NCBI GenBank assembly: GCA_902783205.1 | Contig: CACZQE010000294.1 | Span: forward strand, 1-10,288 | Source: an uncultured Lachnospiraceae bacterium | GTDB taxonomy: Bacteria; Bacillota_A; Clostridia; Lachnospirales; Lachnospiraceae | Length of the DNA: 10,288 bases | Direction of reading: 5' to 3' | Shown here: positions 1-6,528 of the stretch, one piece after another | How the letters are laid out: every line of letters begins with the position of its first letter | How positions within the stretch are numbered: the stretch's first letter is position 1 | Made by a program: the position numbers and the translations under genes | Notes under the pieces: model-generated | The model's database searches: none | What the model was told of the DNA's origin: nothing | The model's input: only the letters and a program-made list of their open reading frames with translations

Positions 1-76
1 TAGTGAACGGCAGTTCAATAAATCCCTGCACTTTCTGCCCCTGCTCCACCGACAGATTACATAATTCAAATTTCAT
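1..76 (-). CDS. N-terminal 25 codons of an unidentified protein (cut by window edge)
   Basis: The frame opens with ATG at 76 and reads MKFELCNLSVEQGQKVQGFI, then ELPFT, and runs off the left edge without a stop. GGAAAGGA lies about 9 bases upstream of the ATG, a credible ribosome binding site. The pattern of a short beta strand followed by 'V-x-x-G-x-K-V-x-G-F-I-x-L-P' recalls the N-terminus of succinylglutamate desuccinylase/aspartoacylase-like (M14-type) hydrolases, but 25 residues are too few to assign a family. It is the first gene after a long leader (111-180) and a possible promoter, so it probably starts a new transcription unit rather than belonging to the MATE operon. Confidence 0.55.
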   Translation of the reverse strand, partial: MKFELCNLSVEQGQKVQGFIELPFT

Positions 77-110
77 ATTGCTTGTCCTTTCCGCATTTTT
101 ATAAAATATA

Positions 111-180
111 AGCCCTGTTTTTTCATGAGGATCTTCACCGGCTTTCCGTGCCGGCCCGGGACCACAGATTAAACAAGGCT
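111..180 (-). promoter_or_regulatory. Candidate structured 5' leader of the left-edge gene
   Basis: Read on the minus strand, AGCCUUGUUU (180-171) pairs with AAACAGGGCU (120-111) over 10 bp with a single G-U wobble. Inside, AUCU (169-166) can pair with AGAU (134-131), and CCGGC (154-150) with GCCGG (142-138) around the loop ACGGAAA. The same repeat read as plus-strand RNA has a C-A mismatch instead of the wobble, so the fold favours the minus transcript, the same sense as the gene starting at 76. The closing stem ends 34 bases before the ATG. I do not recognise a known riboswitch consensus, so this is a candidate cis-regulatory RNA, not an identified class. Confidence 0.35.
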
Positions 181-204
181 GCATGATGGATGCTCTTTCA
201 TATA

Positions 205-213
205 ATTACACCA
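205..213 (-). promoter_or_regulatory. Possible extended -10 promoter for the left-edge gene
   Basis: On the minus strand the sequence TGGTGTAAT contains an extended -10 (TG-N) followed by TGTAAT, one base from the TATAAT consensus. No good -35 lies 17 bases upstream. A start about seven bases downstream (near 198) would place the beginning of the predicted leader stem at 180 close to the RNA 5' end, which fits. Confidence 0.3.
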
Positions 214-234
214 ACAACTTTTCATGTATATGGC

Positions 235-293
235 AAAAAATTGCTCCACACAGCAAAATTACTACCTTATGTTAATAATTTTACCATGTGGAG
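235..293 (-). terminator. Terminator-like hairpin downstream of the MATE gene
   Basis: On the minus strand CTCCACA (293-287) pairs with TGTGGAG (250-244), and AAAATTA (282-276) with TAATTTT (261-255), with four unpaired bases on each side between the two stems. CAA and then TTTTTT (240-235) follow. The arms are 18 bases long and symmetric around a 14-base centre. It lies about 115 bases past the MATE stop codon and before the likely promoter of the left-edge gene. The weak A/T inner stem makes it less certain than the other terminators here; it could instead be a protein-binding palindrome. Confidence 0.45.
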
Positions 294-406
294 TCTGCCT
301 TAACCAGTGTAATTTTACATTTGGCTGTAAGGAAAGAACAATTTTTTACTTGTATTTTTTTGAAATTTCCTGTGCCGATTTTTACTGTTTTAGAAAAATG
401 TAAAAA
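294..406. other. Non-coding stretch after the MATE stop codon
   Basis: This is the rest of the 330-base gap between the MATE gene and the left-edge gene. It is AT-rich with no credible gene. A weak hairpin, tttttac (379-385) with gtaaaaa (400-406), sits immediately after the MATE stop but lacks a following T-run on the minus strand. I see nothing else in it. Confidence 0.5.
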
Positions 407-1744
407 TCACGCACTTGATTCAATCTTTTTCATGTTGATCACATAGAGGACAGCCCCGTATATTCCTCCGGCAAGCCAGGCAGCAGGGTCACAGCCCACC
501 GCCAGCATATAACTGCCCAGAGCCATGGACAGCATGGCTGTTCCTGCCCTTGCGGCCAGTTCCACGATCCCCATGGTCATGGCTGCCATACCCCGGCCGC
601 ATCCCTGCAGGGTGTTGCGGAAGACGAAGATTGCCCCCAGGGGGATATAGCAGGTAATGCACTCATAGAGGTATATTCTGGCCCAGGGAAGCACGGTCCC
701 TATATCCGTGGACGAGGAAAAGAAAAGATGCATCAGCCTGGGAAGAGCCAGGGCGACGCCTGCTCCGCCGATAATGGCGTAGGCAACCACCAGTTTCATG
801 GCGTCCCGCACTCCCTGCCGGATCCTGTCCGGACGGCCGGCTCCATAGTTCTGGCCGGCGTAGGAAGCCATGGTAAGGCCCAGGGAAATAAATCCCTGCA
901 TCATGACGCTCTGAATCCTGCTGGCAGCCGTAAATGCCGCGATGGCAGCCTCATAGATATTGATCGCAGCCTGCATGATCATGGTCCCTGAAGCCGTAAT
1001 ACCGTACTGAAGGGCCATGGGAATACCGATCGCCAGCTGCTGTCTGCTGTCTTCCGGATGAAGACGCCAGTGTTCTCTTCCGGGCCGGAGCACATCCACC
1101 TTCTTCATAATGTAGATCAGACAGAGGAGAGCGGAAATACCCTGGGACAGAATGGTGGCCCGGGCTGCGCCTGCCACTCCCCAGCCGAGAACAAGTATAA
1201 AAGTCAGGTCAAGCACCACATTGAGTGCGGCCGAGAAAATCAGGAAGTAAAGGGGGATCCTGCTGTTCCCGATTGCCCGCAGATAGGCGCTGAAAAGATT
1301 GTAATAGGTCGTTGCGTAAAGGCCTCCGCAAATGATTGTTATGTAGGTATAAGCTTCCCTGTAGATGGATTCAGGGGTGTTCATCATATGCAGAATGGGA
1401 TGCATGACGGCAAGACTGATCACCATCAGGATGGCAGCCAGAATAGCCGACAGAATGATTCCGTTGGCCACAGACCTCTTTGTCCCGTCCCGGCTTCCGG
1501 CCCCGTAACGCTGGCTGGTCAGGACCGCAAAGCCCGCTGTAAGGCCGATGGCGATTCCGTTGACCAGGAACATGATGGTTCCCGTGGAACCGACCCCGGC
1601 AAGGGCGTTGGCGCCCACAAAGCGGCCAACGATCATGGAATCAGCCATATTATATAACTGCTGTAATACATTTCCAAGAAAAAGGGGAATCGTAAATCGC
1701 AATATCATGCGCATCGGATTCCCCTCTGTCATATTATGGTCCAT
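407..1744 (-). CDS. MATE family multidrug/Na+ antiporter
   Basis: A 445-residue integral membrane protein of the MATE (multi antimicrobial extrusion) family, which exports cationic drugs or metabolites in exchange for Na+ or H+. The N-terminus MTEGNPMRMILRFTIPLFLG followed by NVLQQLYNMADSMIVGRFVG is the typical first helix and loop of MATE proteins, and ALAGVGSTG and the later ASRIQSVMMQGFISLGLTMA segment fit the two pseudo-symmetric MatE halves. About twelve hydrophobic segments run along the length, and the size matches the family. The ATG at 1744 is preceded by a modest AGGA about ten bases upstream; the internal Met at residue 5 has no better site. It starts 33 bases after the stop of the CPBP gene, so it is probably the last gene of that operon. 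The substrate cannot be inferred. Confidence 0.93.
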   Translation of the reverse strand: MDHNMTEGNPMRMILRFTIPLFLGNVLQQLYNMADSMIVGRFVGANALAGVGSTGTIMFLVNGIAIGLTAGFAVLTSQRYGAGSRDGTKRSVANGIILSAILAAILMVISLAVMHPILHMMNTPESIYREAYTYITIICGGLYATTYYNLFSAYLRAIGNSRIPLYFLIFSAALNVVLDLTFILVLGWGVAGAARATILSQGISALLCLIYIMKKVDVLRPGREHWRLHPEDSRQQLAIGIPMALQYGITASGTMIMQAAINIYEAAIAAFTAASRIQSVMMQGFISLGLTMASYAGQNYGAGRPDRIRQGVRDAMKLVVAYAIIGGAGVALALPRLMHLFFSSSTDIGTVLPWARIYLYECITCYIPLGAIFVFRNTLQGCGRGMAAMTMGIVELAARAGTAMLSMALGSYMLAVGCDPAAWLAGGIYGAVLYVINMKKIESSA

Positions 1745-1777
1745 AGTTCTTATATCCTGTCAGAATTATTTACCGTG

Positions 1778-2680
1778 TCAGCGTTCAGACTCCCAGGGAT
1801 CATAGGCTTTGATGTTCCGCTTTCTGAACACGAGCATAAAGAGCAGGGTTACAATCGTTATTACGATCAGGGCGAAGAAGGTTCCTTCTACACCGAATCC
1901 CACATTATAGAAAAAGGAGTTCCGGGCAGTGGAAGCCTCCAGTTTCATCATTGAAAAAGGAAGGACAATTCCGCTGTTGGGAAGACCGAAGATAATAGCC
2001 TGACTGTAATTCCATCCTGTGTGTGCTGCCATGGGAAGCCAGATACTGTCCGCAAAATGTACCATCAGAGAGAAGCTGATACCGATCAGGACGACCTGTA
2101 TGATGCCCAGAGCATTTACGCCGGGATTATTTAAATGTATGGCGCCGAAAATCACTGCGTTCAGAATAATAGCTACCCAGGGATTCCGGAAAAGCTTGCG
2201 TATGCTCTGATAAAGGAATCCTCTGTCCATAAGTTCTTCCGCGCCGGACTGAATAAAAACAGCGAACAGAACCAGCAGCATGGCCAACGGACGGAAAGAA
2301 CCGAAGTGCAAATGGATATCCCCGTGTAGAACCGCGCCCAGTACGCAGACACCGTTCATGGCAAAGCCGAGCAGAAGGCCTGCCAGCAGCATAAACACAT
2401 TGTTTCCAGACGCTTTTGGGCCGAAAGCACCCAGCATGGGACGAAAATACTTAACGGCGGCAACAAATCCCAGAGTTACGATCCAGATGCCGATAAAAGA
2501 CAGATACATGGATCCTGTAACCCATACCTCGTTTGCTTCAAGTCCCGGGAAGAGGAGGACAGGAGGCGTGGTAATGATCAATCCGATGATCTCGCCGGCT
2601 GTCAGAATCAGAAAAGACAAAAAGACAAATAAAATAAGCAGCAGAATCTTTTTAAGTATATTGCCGGATGACTTAGTCAC
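1778..2680 (-). CDS. CPBP family intramembrane metalloprotease (CAAX/ABI type), GTG start
   Basis: A 300-residue polytopic membrane protein with the three CPBP (CAAX protease and bacteriocin-processing) motifs, counted from the GTG start: EELMDR with Glu148, Glu149 and Arg153; FGAIH with His182; and HTGWN with His220 and Asn224. These are the glutamates and metal-binding residues of Rce1-type intramembrane proteases, so the active site looks complete. The frame is open back to an ATG at 2722, but AAGGAGGAAAGAATC sits directly before GTG at 2680 and no good site precedes 2722, so I start at GTG, giving MTKSSGN before the first hydrophobic helix. This leaves a 31-base gap from the glucosaminidase stop instead of an overlap. 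Family roles include prenyl-protein processing, bacteriocin self-immunity and regulated proteolysis; the substrate here is unknown. Confidence 0.88.
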   Translation of the reverse strand: MTKSSGNILKKILLLILFVFLSFLILTAGEIIGLIITTPPVLLFPGLEANEVWVTGSMYLSFIGIWIVTLGFVAAVKYFRPMLGAFGPKASGNNVFMLLAGLLLGFAMNGVCVLGAVLHGDIHLHFGSFRPLAMLLVLFAVFIQSGAEELMDRGFLYQSIRKLFRNPWVAIILNAVIFGAIHLNNPGVNALGIIQVVLIGISFSLMVHFADSIWLPMAAHTGWNYSQAIIFGLPNSGIVLPFSMMKLEASTARNSFFYNVGFGVEGTFFALIVITIVTLLFMLVFRKRNIKAYDPWESER

Positions 2681-2711
2681 GATTCTTTCCTCCTTGTACG
2701 TTTTCATAAAT

Positions 2712-3710
2712 CTACTGATCAAAGCGTGTCAGATTATACATGATGATAATCCTCTCCAGATCGGACCCGTAATTTTTAAATGTACAGTATCCGCCCTTCA
2801 TGAGAATACTGATCTGCTTATGGTAGCTTTTTGTGGAAGTCAGACCCTGGTATCTTTTCTTTTTACCTTTTTTTGCATTTTTCAGATATGCGGAATGGTC
2901 CGCGATAGACTTATTCACATTGGGATACTTCCGGAATTTGGCCGTAATGGTTACTGTCCGGCCCCGCCGGCTTTCTTTGGTCTTCTTTTTGATAATACTT
3001 CCCCTTTTCCAGACGGAGCCTTTCCAGCGGTTGCCGGAAAGACTTGCTTTCATGCCGAACAGATTGTTGCCCTTCTGAGCCAGCAGGGAAGTACCGCTCC
3101 AGCTTTCGTCAATAGCCTGGGCAATGGTAACGGAAGCCAGCACACCTGTCTTTTTGTAGTCTGCCCTTGCAAGGGGACCGATGATCTCCACGAATTCTTC
3201 CGTGTCCGTCAGAAGGAACACGCTCGCTTTCAGGTTCTTTGTGGATACGGTCCCTGCTTTTTTGGGAATCAGTCTGACCGTTCTCTCTGCAGAATCATAG
3301 GTGTATTTAAGACCAAGAAGCTCCGTTACTTTCTTTGCGGGAATCATCATCCTTGATACCCCGTCCACAGTTACGTAACGCGGGGCAATCCGGCTTTTGA
3401 ATGTCATTTCCCTGTTCCGGGTGATCTTTTTATTTCCCTTTTTCATTTCCAGGTTTATATTCTTTCGGGTAAGCTTAATCTTTCCCGTGACAGTATTATA
3501 ACTTCCTTTAACGCCGGCAGAAGGATCCCTGGTCAGAACATCCCAGGGAATCATAACCGTCTTGTTTACGATAGCCCCCTTAAGGCTGTCATCCATGGGC
3601 TGTCCTTCATATTGGACCGTAACCGGTGTCAGTGTCGCAGCCGAAACAAAAACAGCCAGGGCCAGTATGATGGCCGGGACCAGCATTATTCTCCCTATCA
3701 TCCGTCTCAT
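2712..3710 (-). CDS. Secreted GH73 endo-beta-N-acetylglucosaminidase with copper-amine-oxidase-like N-terminal domain
   Basis: A 332-residue, lysine-rich exported protein. Residues 1-25 form a signal peptide (basic start, hydrophobic core, VSAAT). Residues about 28-150 resemble the copper amine oxidase N-terminal-like domain common in secreted clostridial proteins, with 'MMIPAKKVTELLGLKYTYD' as the characteristic repeat. Residues about 165-330 are a GH73 glucosaminidase domain: AQAIDESWSGTSLL carries the likely catalytic Glu202 and NNLFGMK (215-221) follows, as does FRKYPNVNKSIADHSAYL (259-276), all typical of the family. It probably cleaves the glycan strand of peptidoglycan outside the cell during wall turnover or separation. 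The ATG at 3710 follows AAGGAGGGG at good spacing, and a promoter lies at 3734-3766. It is first in a transcription unit with the CPBP and MATE genes. Confidence 0.87.
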   Translation of the reverse strand: MRRMIGRIMLVPAIILALAVFVSAATLTPVTVQYEGQPMDDSLKGAIVNKTVMIPWDVLTRDPSAGVKGSYNTVTGKIKLTRKNINLEMKKGNKKITRNREMTFKSRIAPRYVTVDGVSRMMIPAKKVTELLGLKYTYDSAERTVRLIPKKAGTVSTKNLKASVFLLTDTEEFVEIIGPLARADYKKTGVLASVTIAQAIDESWSGTSLLAQKGNNLFGMKASLSGNRWKGSVWKRGSIIKKKTKESRRGRTVTITAKFRKYPNVNKSIADHSAYLKNAKKGKKKRYQGLTSTKSYHKQISILMKGGYCTFKNYGSDLERIIIMYNLTRFDQ

Positions 3711-3733
3711 TTTACAATCCCCTCCTTCTTGAT

Positions 3734-3766
3734 ATTATAATAATGTAAGCCCGCGAAGTATGTCAA
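3734..3766 (-). promoter_or_regulatory. Sigma-A-type promoter of the glucosaminidase-CPBP-MATE unit
   Basis: On the minus strand a perfect -35 TTGACA (3766-3761) is followed after 18 bases by TATTAT (3742-3737); an overlapping TATAAT (3739-3734) is at 21 bases. The glucosaminidase ATG is at 3710, so the leader is short and the ribosome binding site lies within it. Confidence 0.7.
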
Positions 3767-3795
3767 CCTGTTTAGGACTCAAGTTGGCAGGGCGT

Positions 3796-3835
3796 AAAAA
3801 AGCCGGCAGGTGGCTTGAATTCCTTACCTGCCGGC
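3796..3835 (-). terminator. Rho-independent terminator of the DUF4125-rubredoxin operon
   Basis: On the minus strand a perfect 10-bp stem GCCGGCAGGT (3835-3826) / ACCTGCCGGC (3811-3802) encloses a 14-base loop and is followed at once by TTTTTT (3801-3796). It begins 20 bases after the rubredoxin-like gene's stop codon. It also insulates that operon from the promoter at 3734-3766. Confidence 0.9.
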
Positions 3836-3855
3836 CTTAATTGGCGTTTTTTTGA

Positions 3856-4089
3856 TTATTCATTTATACGGAAGAACTGCTGCTGCCCCATACCGCAGAT
3901 CGGGCAATGAGAAATAGTCGTAAACGGCTTTCCTTCTACTGCCTCGTCATAGATATAACCGCAGGCTCTGCAGTAATATACACCGTCCAGTTTATGATCG
4001 CCGACATTCTTATTGCCGCCGGAATCAACAAGCTCATCTACCGCGCCTTTGATCTGCATTTTATGAAGCTGTTCAAGTAATGTTCCCAT
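3856..4089 (-). CDS. Small rubredoxin-like iron protein
   Basis: A 77-residue protein. Residues 1-30 are a short helical segment without metal-ligand motifs. Residues 38-75 form a rubredoxin-type knuckle pair, YYCRACGYIYDEAVEG and CPICGMGQQQF, with Cys40, Cys43, Cys62 and Cys65 as the expected Fe(Cys)4 ligands. The 18 residues between the two CxxC pairs are fewer than in classical rubredoxin and more than in the rubrerythrin C-terminal domain as I recall them, and there are no ferritin-like diiron residues, so it is neither a normal rubredoxin nor rubrerythrin. The likely role is one-electron transfer, perhaps in oxidative stress defence; this is inference. The ATG at 4089 has AGGAGG seven bases upstream. 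It follows the DUF4125 gene by 41 bases. Confidence 0.82.
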   Translation of the reverse strand: MGTLLEQLHKMQIKGAVDELVDSGGNKNVGDHKLDGVYYCRACGYIYDEAVEGKPFTTISHCPICGMGQQQFFRINE

Positions 4090-4130
4090 TATGATACCTC
4101 CTCCATGATATTCCTGTCTCTTAATCTTCT

Positions 4131-4751
4131 TTAAACTGCCGCCATACGCTGCGCCAGACTTTGTTCTGCTTCAGCAAGGCTTGCGTATCCGTAAGCCCTG
4201 GCAATTTTCTGCATGCTGACAAGGTAGCGGTTTGTATCCGGCTTGGAATCAATGGATGCAAGAAGCCACGTAAGGGTCCGCTTGGAATAGGTTTTCAGCT
4301 CGCTTCTCAGGTAATTTCTGATGCTCACTGTTCCGTCTGCCGATGTCTCTTCAGCCGGTCTGCCGAACTTTCTTACATTAGGATACTTCTCATCCACTTC
4401 CTTTTCCCATGCTATATAACGTTCGGTAATAACATCAGCCAGCATGATCACAACGTCGTCCACAGGCGGGAGAACCTTACGGATCTGCTCATAATAAGCG
4501 GGGTCCGTCTCTTCCATCATGTGAGCATATTTTTCCATTACAAGATTTCTTCCGGCCGCTTTGGCTTCCGTCAGATCCTGAAGATAGCTCTGCAGTACGT
4601 TATCCTCCCAGCTGTCAAACTGGGAAAGGCGCATGATCAGAAAAGTCTGATTATCGTCCTGGCAGTCTGCCCGTCCGCCGATTCCCTTAACGTTCTGGAA
4701 CATTTCCCATTCTGTTTCTACTATCGCCCTTTGTACTTCACTCCGGTTCAA
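4131..4751 (-). CDS. DUF4125 family protein, TTG start
   Basis: A 206-residue soluble protein of unknown function, recognised by the segment EWEMFQNVKGIGGRADCQDD (residues 14-33) and the following TFLIMRLSQFDSW, which are the hallmark of DUF4125. It has no signal peptide, membrane segment or known catalytic motif; the middle is charged and helical, and the conserved Cys30 and nearby acidic residues could bind a metal or partner. The start is TTG at 4751, chosen because GGAGG lies seven bases upstream and no in-frame ATG or GTG fits better. It is followed after 41 bases by the rubredoxin-like gene and they share a terminator, so a redox-linked role is possible but unproven. It is divergent from the resolvase-like gene. 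Confidence 0.8.
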   Translation of the reverse strand: MNRSEVQRAIVETEWEMFQNVKGIGGRADCQDDNQTFLIMRLSQFDSWEDNVLQSYLQDLTEAKAAGRNLVMEKYAHMMEETDPAYYEQIRKVLPPVDDVVIMLADVITERYIAWEKEVDEKYPNVRKFGRPAEETSADGTVSIRNYLRSELKTYSKRTLTWLLASIDSKPDTNRYLVSMQKIARAYGYASLAEAEQSLAQRMAAV

Positions 4752-4974
4752 GATTCCACCTCCTCCTTTTTAATAGTTTATCATCGAATAGTCGAATTTT
4801 TTGGTATTAAGCAAGACGATATGTTGAAATATACAGCACGTTTTTTTGTACCCGTCTTCACCTGTTTTCTGTCTGTTTTTATCCCATTTTCCATGAGTTA
4901 TCTTCCCTCTTTTTCCCTGTCATACTGGTATAATTTTCATAAGAGAACGGATTATAAAGGGGAGGAGTGTATCT
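4752..4974. other. Divergent intergenic region between the DUF4125 and resolvase-like genes
   Basis: This 223-base AT-rich region must carry promoters for both directions. The plus-strand promoter is described separately. For the minus strand I see only weak candidates, such as TTGCTT followed 18 bases later by TATTCG, and do not call one. A short direct repeat tcgaat (4784-4789 and 4792-4797) lies near the DUF4125 start. Confidence 0.4.
4926..4934 (+). promoter_or_regulatory. Extended -10 promoter of the resolvase-like gene
   Basis: TGGTATAAT gives a perfect TATAAT (4929-4934) with the extended TG-N element. The -35 position 17 bases upstream (4906-4911, cctctt) is poor, which an extended -10 can tolerate. 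The start would fall near 4941, leaving a leader of about 34 bases before the ATG at 4975. Confidence 0.6.
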
Positions 4975-5373
4975 ATGCGCATCGGTATATATAATCACCA
5001 GCATATGCAGGGCAGCTGCCCGATCTGCCGCCAGACATATGTACAGGGAATGATTTCTGACGGCGTCCGCTGTCAGGCAAGAGCAACCGCTATTTACGGA
5101 GACGGTCACGAGTTCATCAATTTCACTGATTTAGGCGACTATCCTCCGGAGAACCTTGACCGCCCGGGCTTCAAGAGAATGATGGAAGCCGTGGAGAATA
5201 ATGAGATCGATGTTCTGGTTGTTTTCACACTCAGTAAAATATCCAATGATATCGACCTGATTCTGGAAACATATCGTACTCTTAAAGAGCACGGTGTTGA
5301 GCTCATCACCGCCAATGACGGAAGGAAAGCCATGGCGGTCCTGGACAAGGCACTGGCCAAAAGAGGTATGTGA
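4975..5373 (+). CDS. Serine-recombinase-like domain protein with lost active site
   Basis: A 132-residue protein resembling the N-terminal catalytic domain of serine recombinases (resolvase/invertase). LDRPGFKRMMEAVENNEIDV (61-80) followed by LVVFTLSKIS, then TLKEHGVELIT (102-112), matches the core fold. The catalytic features are missing: where active members have Y-x-R-x-S, this has Y6-N-H-Q-H10, so both Arg and Ser are replaced, and the usual D-R-L-x-R segment is S87-K-I-S-N91. There is no C-terminal helix-turn-helix or zinc-ribbon domain. Instead a CPIC motif (15-18) plus Cys33 lies where an inter-helix loop is expected, possibly binding metal. The ATG at 4975 has GGAGGAG seven bases upstream. 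It is the only plus-strand gene, with its own promoter. It is likely a domesticated, non-recombining binding protein; the function is unknown. Confidence 0.75.
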   Translation: MRIGIYNHQHMQGSCPICRQTYVQGMISDGVRCQARATAIYGDGHEFINFTDLGDYPPENLDRPGFKRMMEAVENNEIDVLVVFTLSKISNDIDLILETYRTLKEHGVELITANDGRKAMAVLDKALAKRGM

Positions 5374-5411
5374 TTTGTTTTAAAAAGATCTTAATCATCT
5401 TTTATCCTGTT

Positions 5412-5463
5412 AAAAGGGAGCCGGCATATGCTGACCTGTCTCATCAGCAATACGCCGGCTCCC
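5412..5463 (-). terminator. Terminator after the AraC-type response regulator
   Basis: A 10-bp perfect stem GGGAGCCGGC (5463-5454 on the minus strand) / GCCGGCTCCC (5425-5416) contains a second 6-bp stem TGCTGA/TCAGCA (5429-5434 and 5444-5449). On the minus strand it is followed by TTTT (5415-5412); on the plus strand no T-run follows. It therefore mainly ends the minus-strand regulator operon (stop at 5504), but its position between convergent genes means it could also stop the plus-strand transcript. Confidence 0.8.
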
Positions 5464-5503
5464 TGCGTGCTTTCTGTACTATTTTTATTTTATGTCCCGG
5501 ATC

Positions 5504-6523
5504 CTACACGACCCGGCTTCCGGATAAAGCGTACTCTTTCTGGAAGGACGAAGGCGTCCTTCCTTCATACTTCTTGAAGATCTTACAGAAATATCCCGCT
5601 TCACTGTATCCCAGGAGGAAGGAAATGTCGGAGATATTCATCTCACTGGTTGCCATGTACTGCTTTGCCCTTAAAATCTTTCGCAGATGGATATAATCCA
5701 CCACGCTGATCTTATAGTATTTCTTAAAGATCCTGCTCAGATATCCGCTGCTGATTCCCGCCTCCTTGGACAGGTCTGTCAGGGAAATCTCATTGTTCCT
5801 GTTCTGCTCAATGAACTGGAAAGCTTTATTCATATGGGCATATTTCATGGTGCAGAACTGCCTGAAGACCTCTGTGATGATTTCCATCAGCCAGCAGCAG
5901 CAGAGCATTCTTTTATTGGCTTCCATGGATGTAAGCTCAAACTTTTGTATATAATACTCTTTCTGCTGAACATGCAGACCTGAGATCATATAGAAGAGTT
6001 TTCTCCTGGTTGCGCCCAGTTTTTCTTTTCTCTGATGTGTATCACTGTTTTCAAAAAGGACATTCACATAGTTCTGGGTGATCATATAGGACTTCTTATA
6101 GTCTCTTTCTTCGATCGCAGCCATAAGCTCTTCCAGGATCACACGGTCCGGATTCTGATCCGGATCTTTACAGCGGTCCACAATACTGGAAAGCTTTTCG
6201 ACAGACACCGGTTTAAGGAGAAGCTCGTTGACATCAGATTCCATGGCCTTCTTCAGCAGTTCGATACTGTAATGTCCGGTCAGGATATTGCAGAGCAGGT
6301 CGGGATAATACTTTTTGGCGGCCTGACAGAGGTCTATTCCGTCATATCTTCCTACCCTTGCGTTGGCAAAGAGAATATCCGGATGATGCTCATTGCAAAG
6401 AGCAAGCATGGTCTCTTCATCCCTGACTATGCCGACCAGCGTACAATCGCCTATATCATTTATCATCTTTCGAAAAGCTTTTCCGAACAGACAATCTGTA
6501 TCAGCCAGCAGCACCTTTACCAT
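5504..6523 (-). CDS. AraC-type response regulator with Asn in place of the phospho-acceptor Asp
   Basis: A 339-residue cytoplasmic regulator. Residues 1-110 are a CheY-like receiver domain: VLLADTD at the N-terminal acidic patch, T82 in ILTGH and K104 in LLLKPVS sit at the usual spacing. The residue aligned with the phospho-acceptor Asp is Asn54 (PDILFANARVGRYDGIDL, codon AAC at 6364-6362), and the acidic pair is D-T rather than D-D, so normal phosphorylation is unlikely. A linker about 115-230 leads to two AraC helix-turn-helix motifs (about 235-335), with ISLTDLSKEAGISSGYLSRI and ISDISFLLGYSEAGYFCKIF as recognition segments. The ATG at 6523 has AGGAGAGG eight bases upstream; a GTG at 6532 overlapping the previous stop as GTGA is an alternative. 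It lies five bases after the kinase-like gene, so the two are translationally linked. It probably binds DNA and may control its own operon. Confidence 0.9.
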   Translation of the reverse strand: MVKVLLADTDCLFGKAFRKMINDIGDCTLVGIVRDEETMLALCNEHHPDILFANARVGRYDGIDLCQAAKKYYPDLLCNILTGHYSIELLKKAMESDVNELLLKPVSVEKLSSIVDRCKDPDQNPDRVILEELMAAIEERDYKKSYMITQNYVNVLFENSDTHQRKEKLGATRRKLFYMISGLHVQQKEYYIQKFELTSMEANKRMLCCCWLMEIITEVFRQFCTMKYAHMNKAFQFIEQNRNNEISLTDLSKEAGISSGYLSRIFKKYYKISVVDYIHLRKILRAKQYMATSEMNISDISFLLGYSEAGYFCKIFKKYEGRTPSSFQKEYALSGSRVV

Positions 6524-6528
6524 AATGC

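Noticed and set aside
143..149. ACGG in the inner hairpin loop as a guanidine-II riboswitch
   Set aside because: That class needs two hairpins with tight four-base ACGR loops; here there is one hairpin with a seven-base loop.
379..406. Hairpin tttttac/gtaaaaa as the MATE terminator
   Set aside because: The stem is seven A/T-rich pairs and no T-run follows on the minus strand; the hairpin at 235-293 is the better candidate.
2280..3356. 358-codon open frame on the plus strand
   Set aside because: It runs antisense across the CPBP and GH73 genes, both of which have clear family motifs; no family signature or ribosome binding site supports it.
4161..4994. 277-codon open frame on the plus strand
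   Set aside because: It is antisense to the DUF4125 gene and overlaps the start of the resolvase-like gene; it has no SD and its composition is that of a shadow frame.
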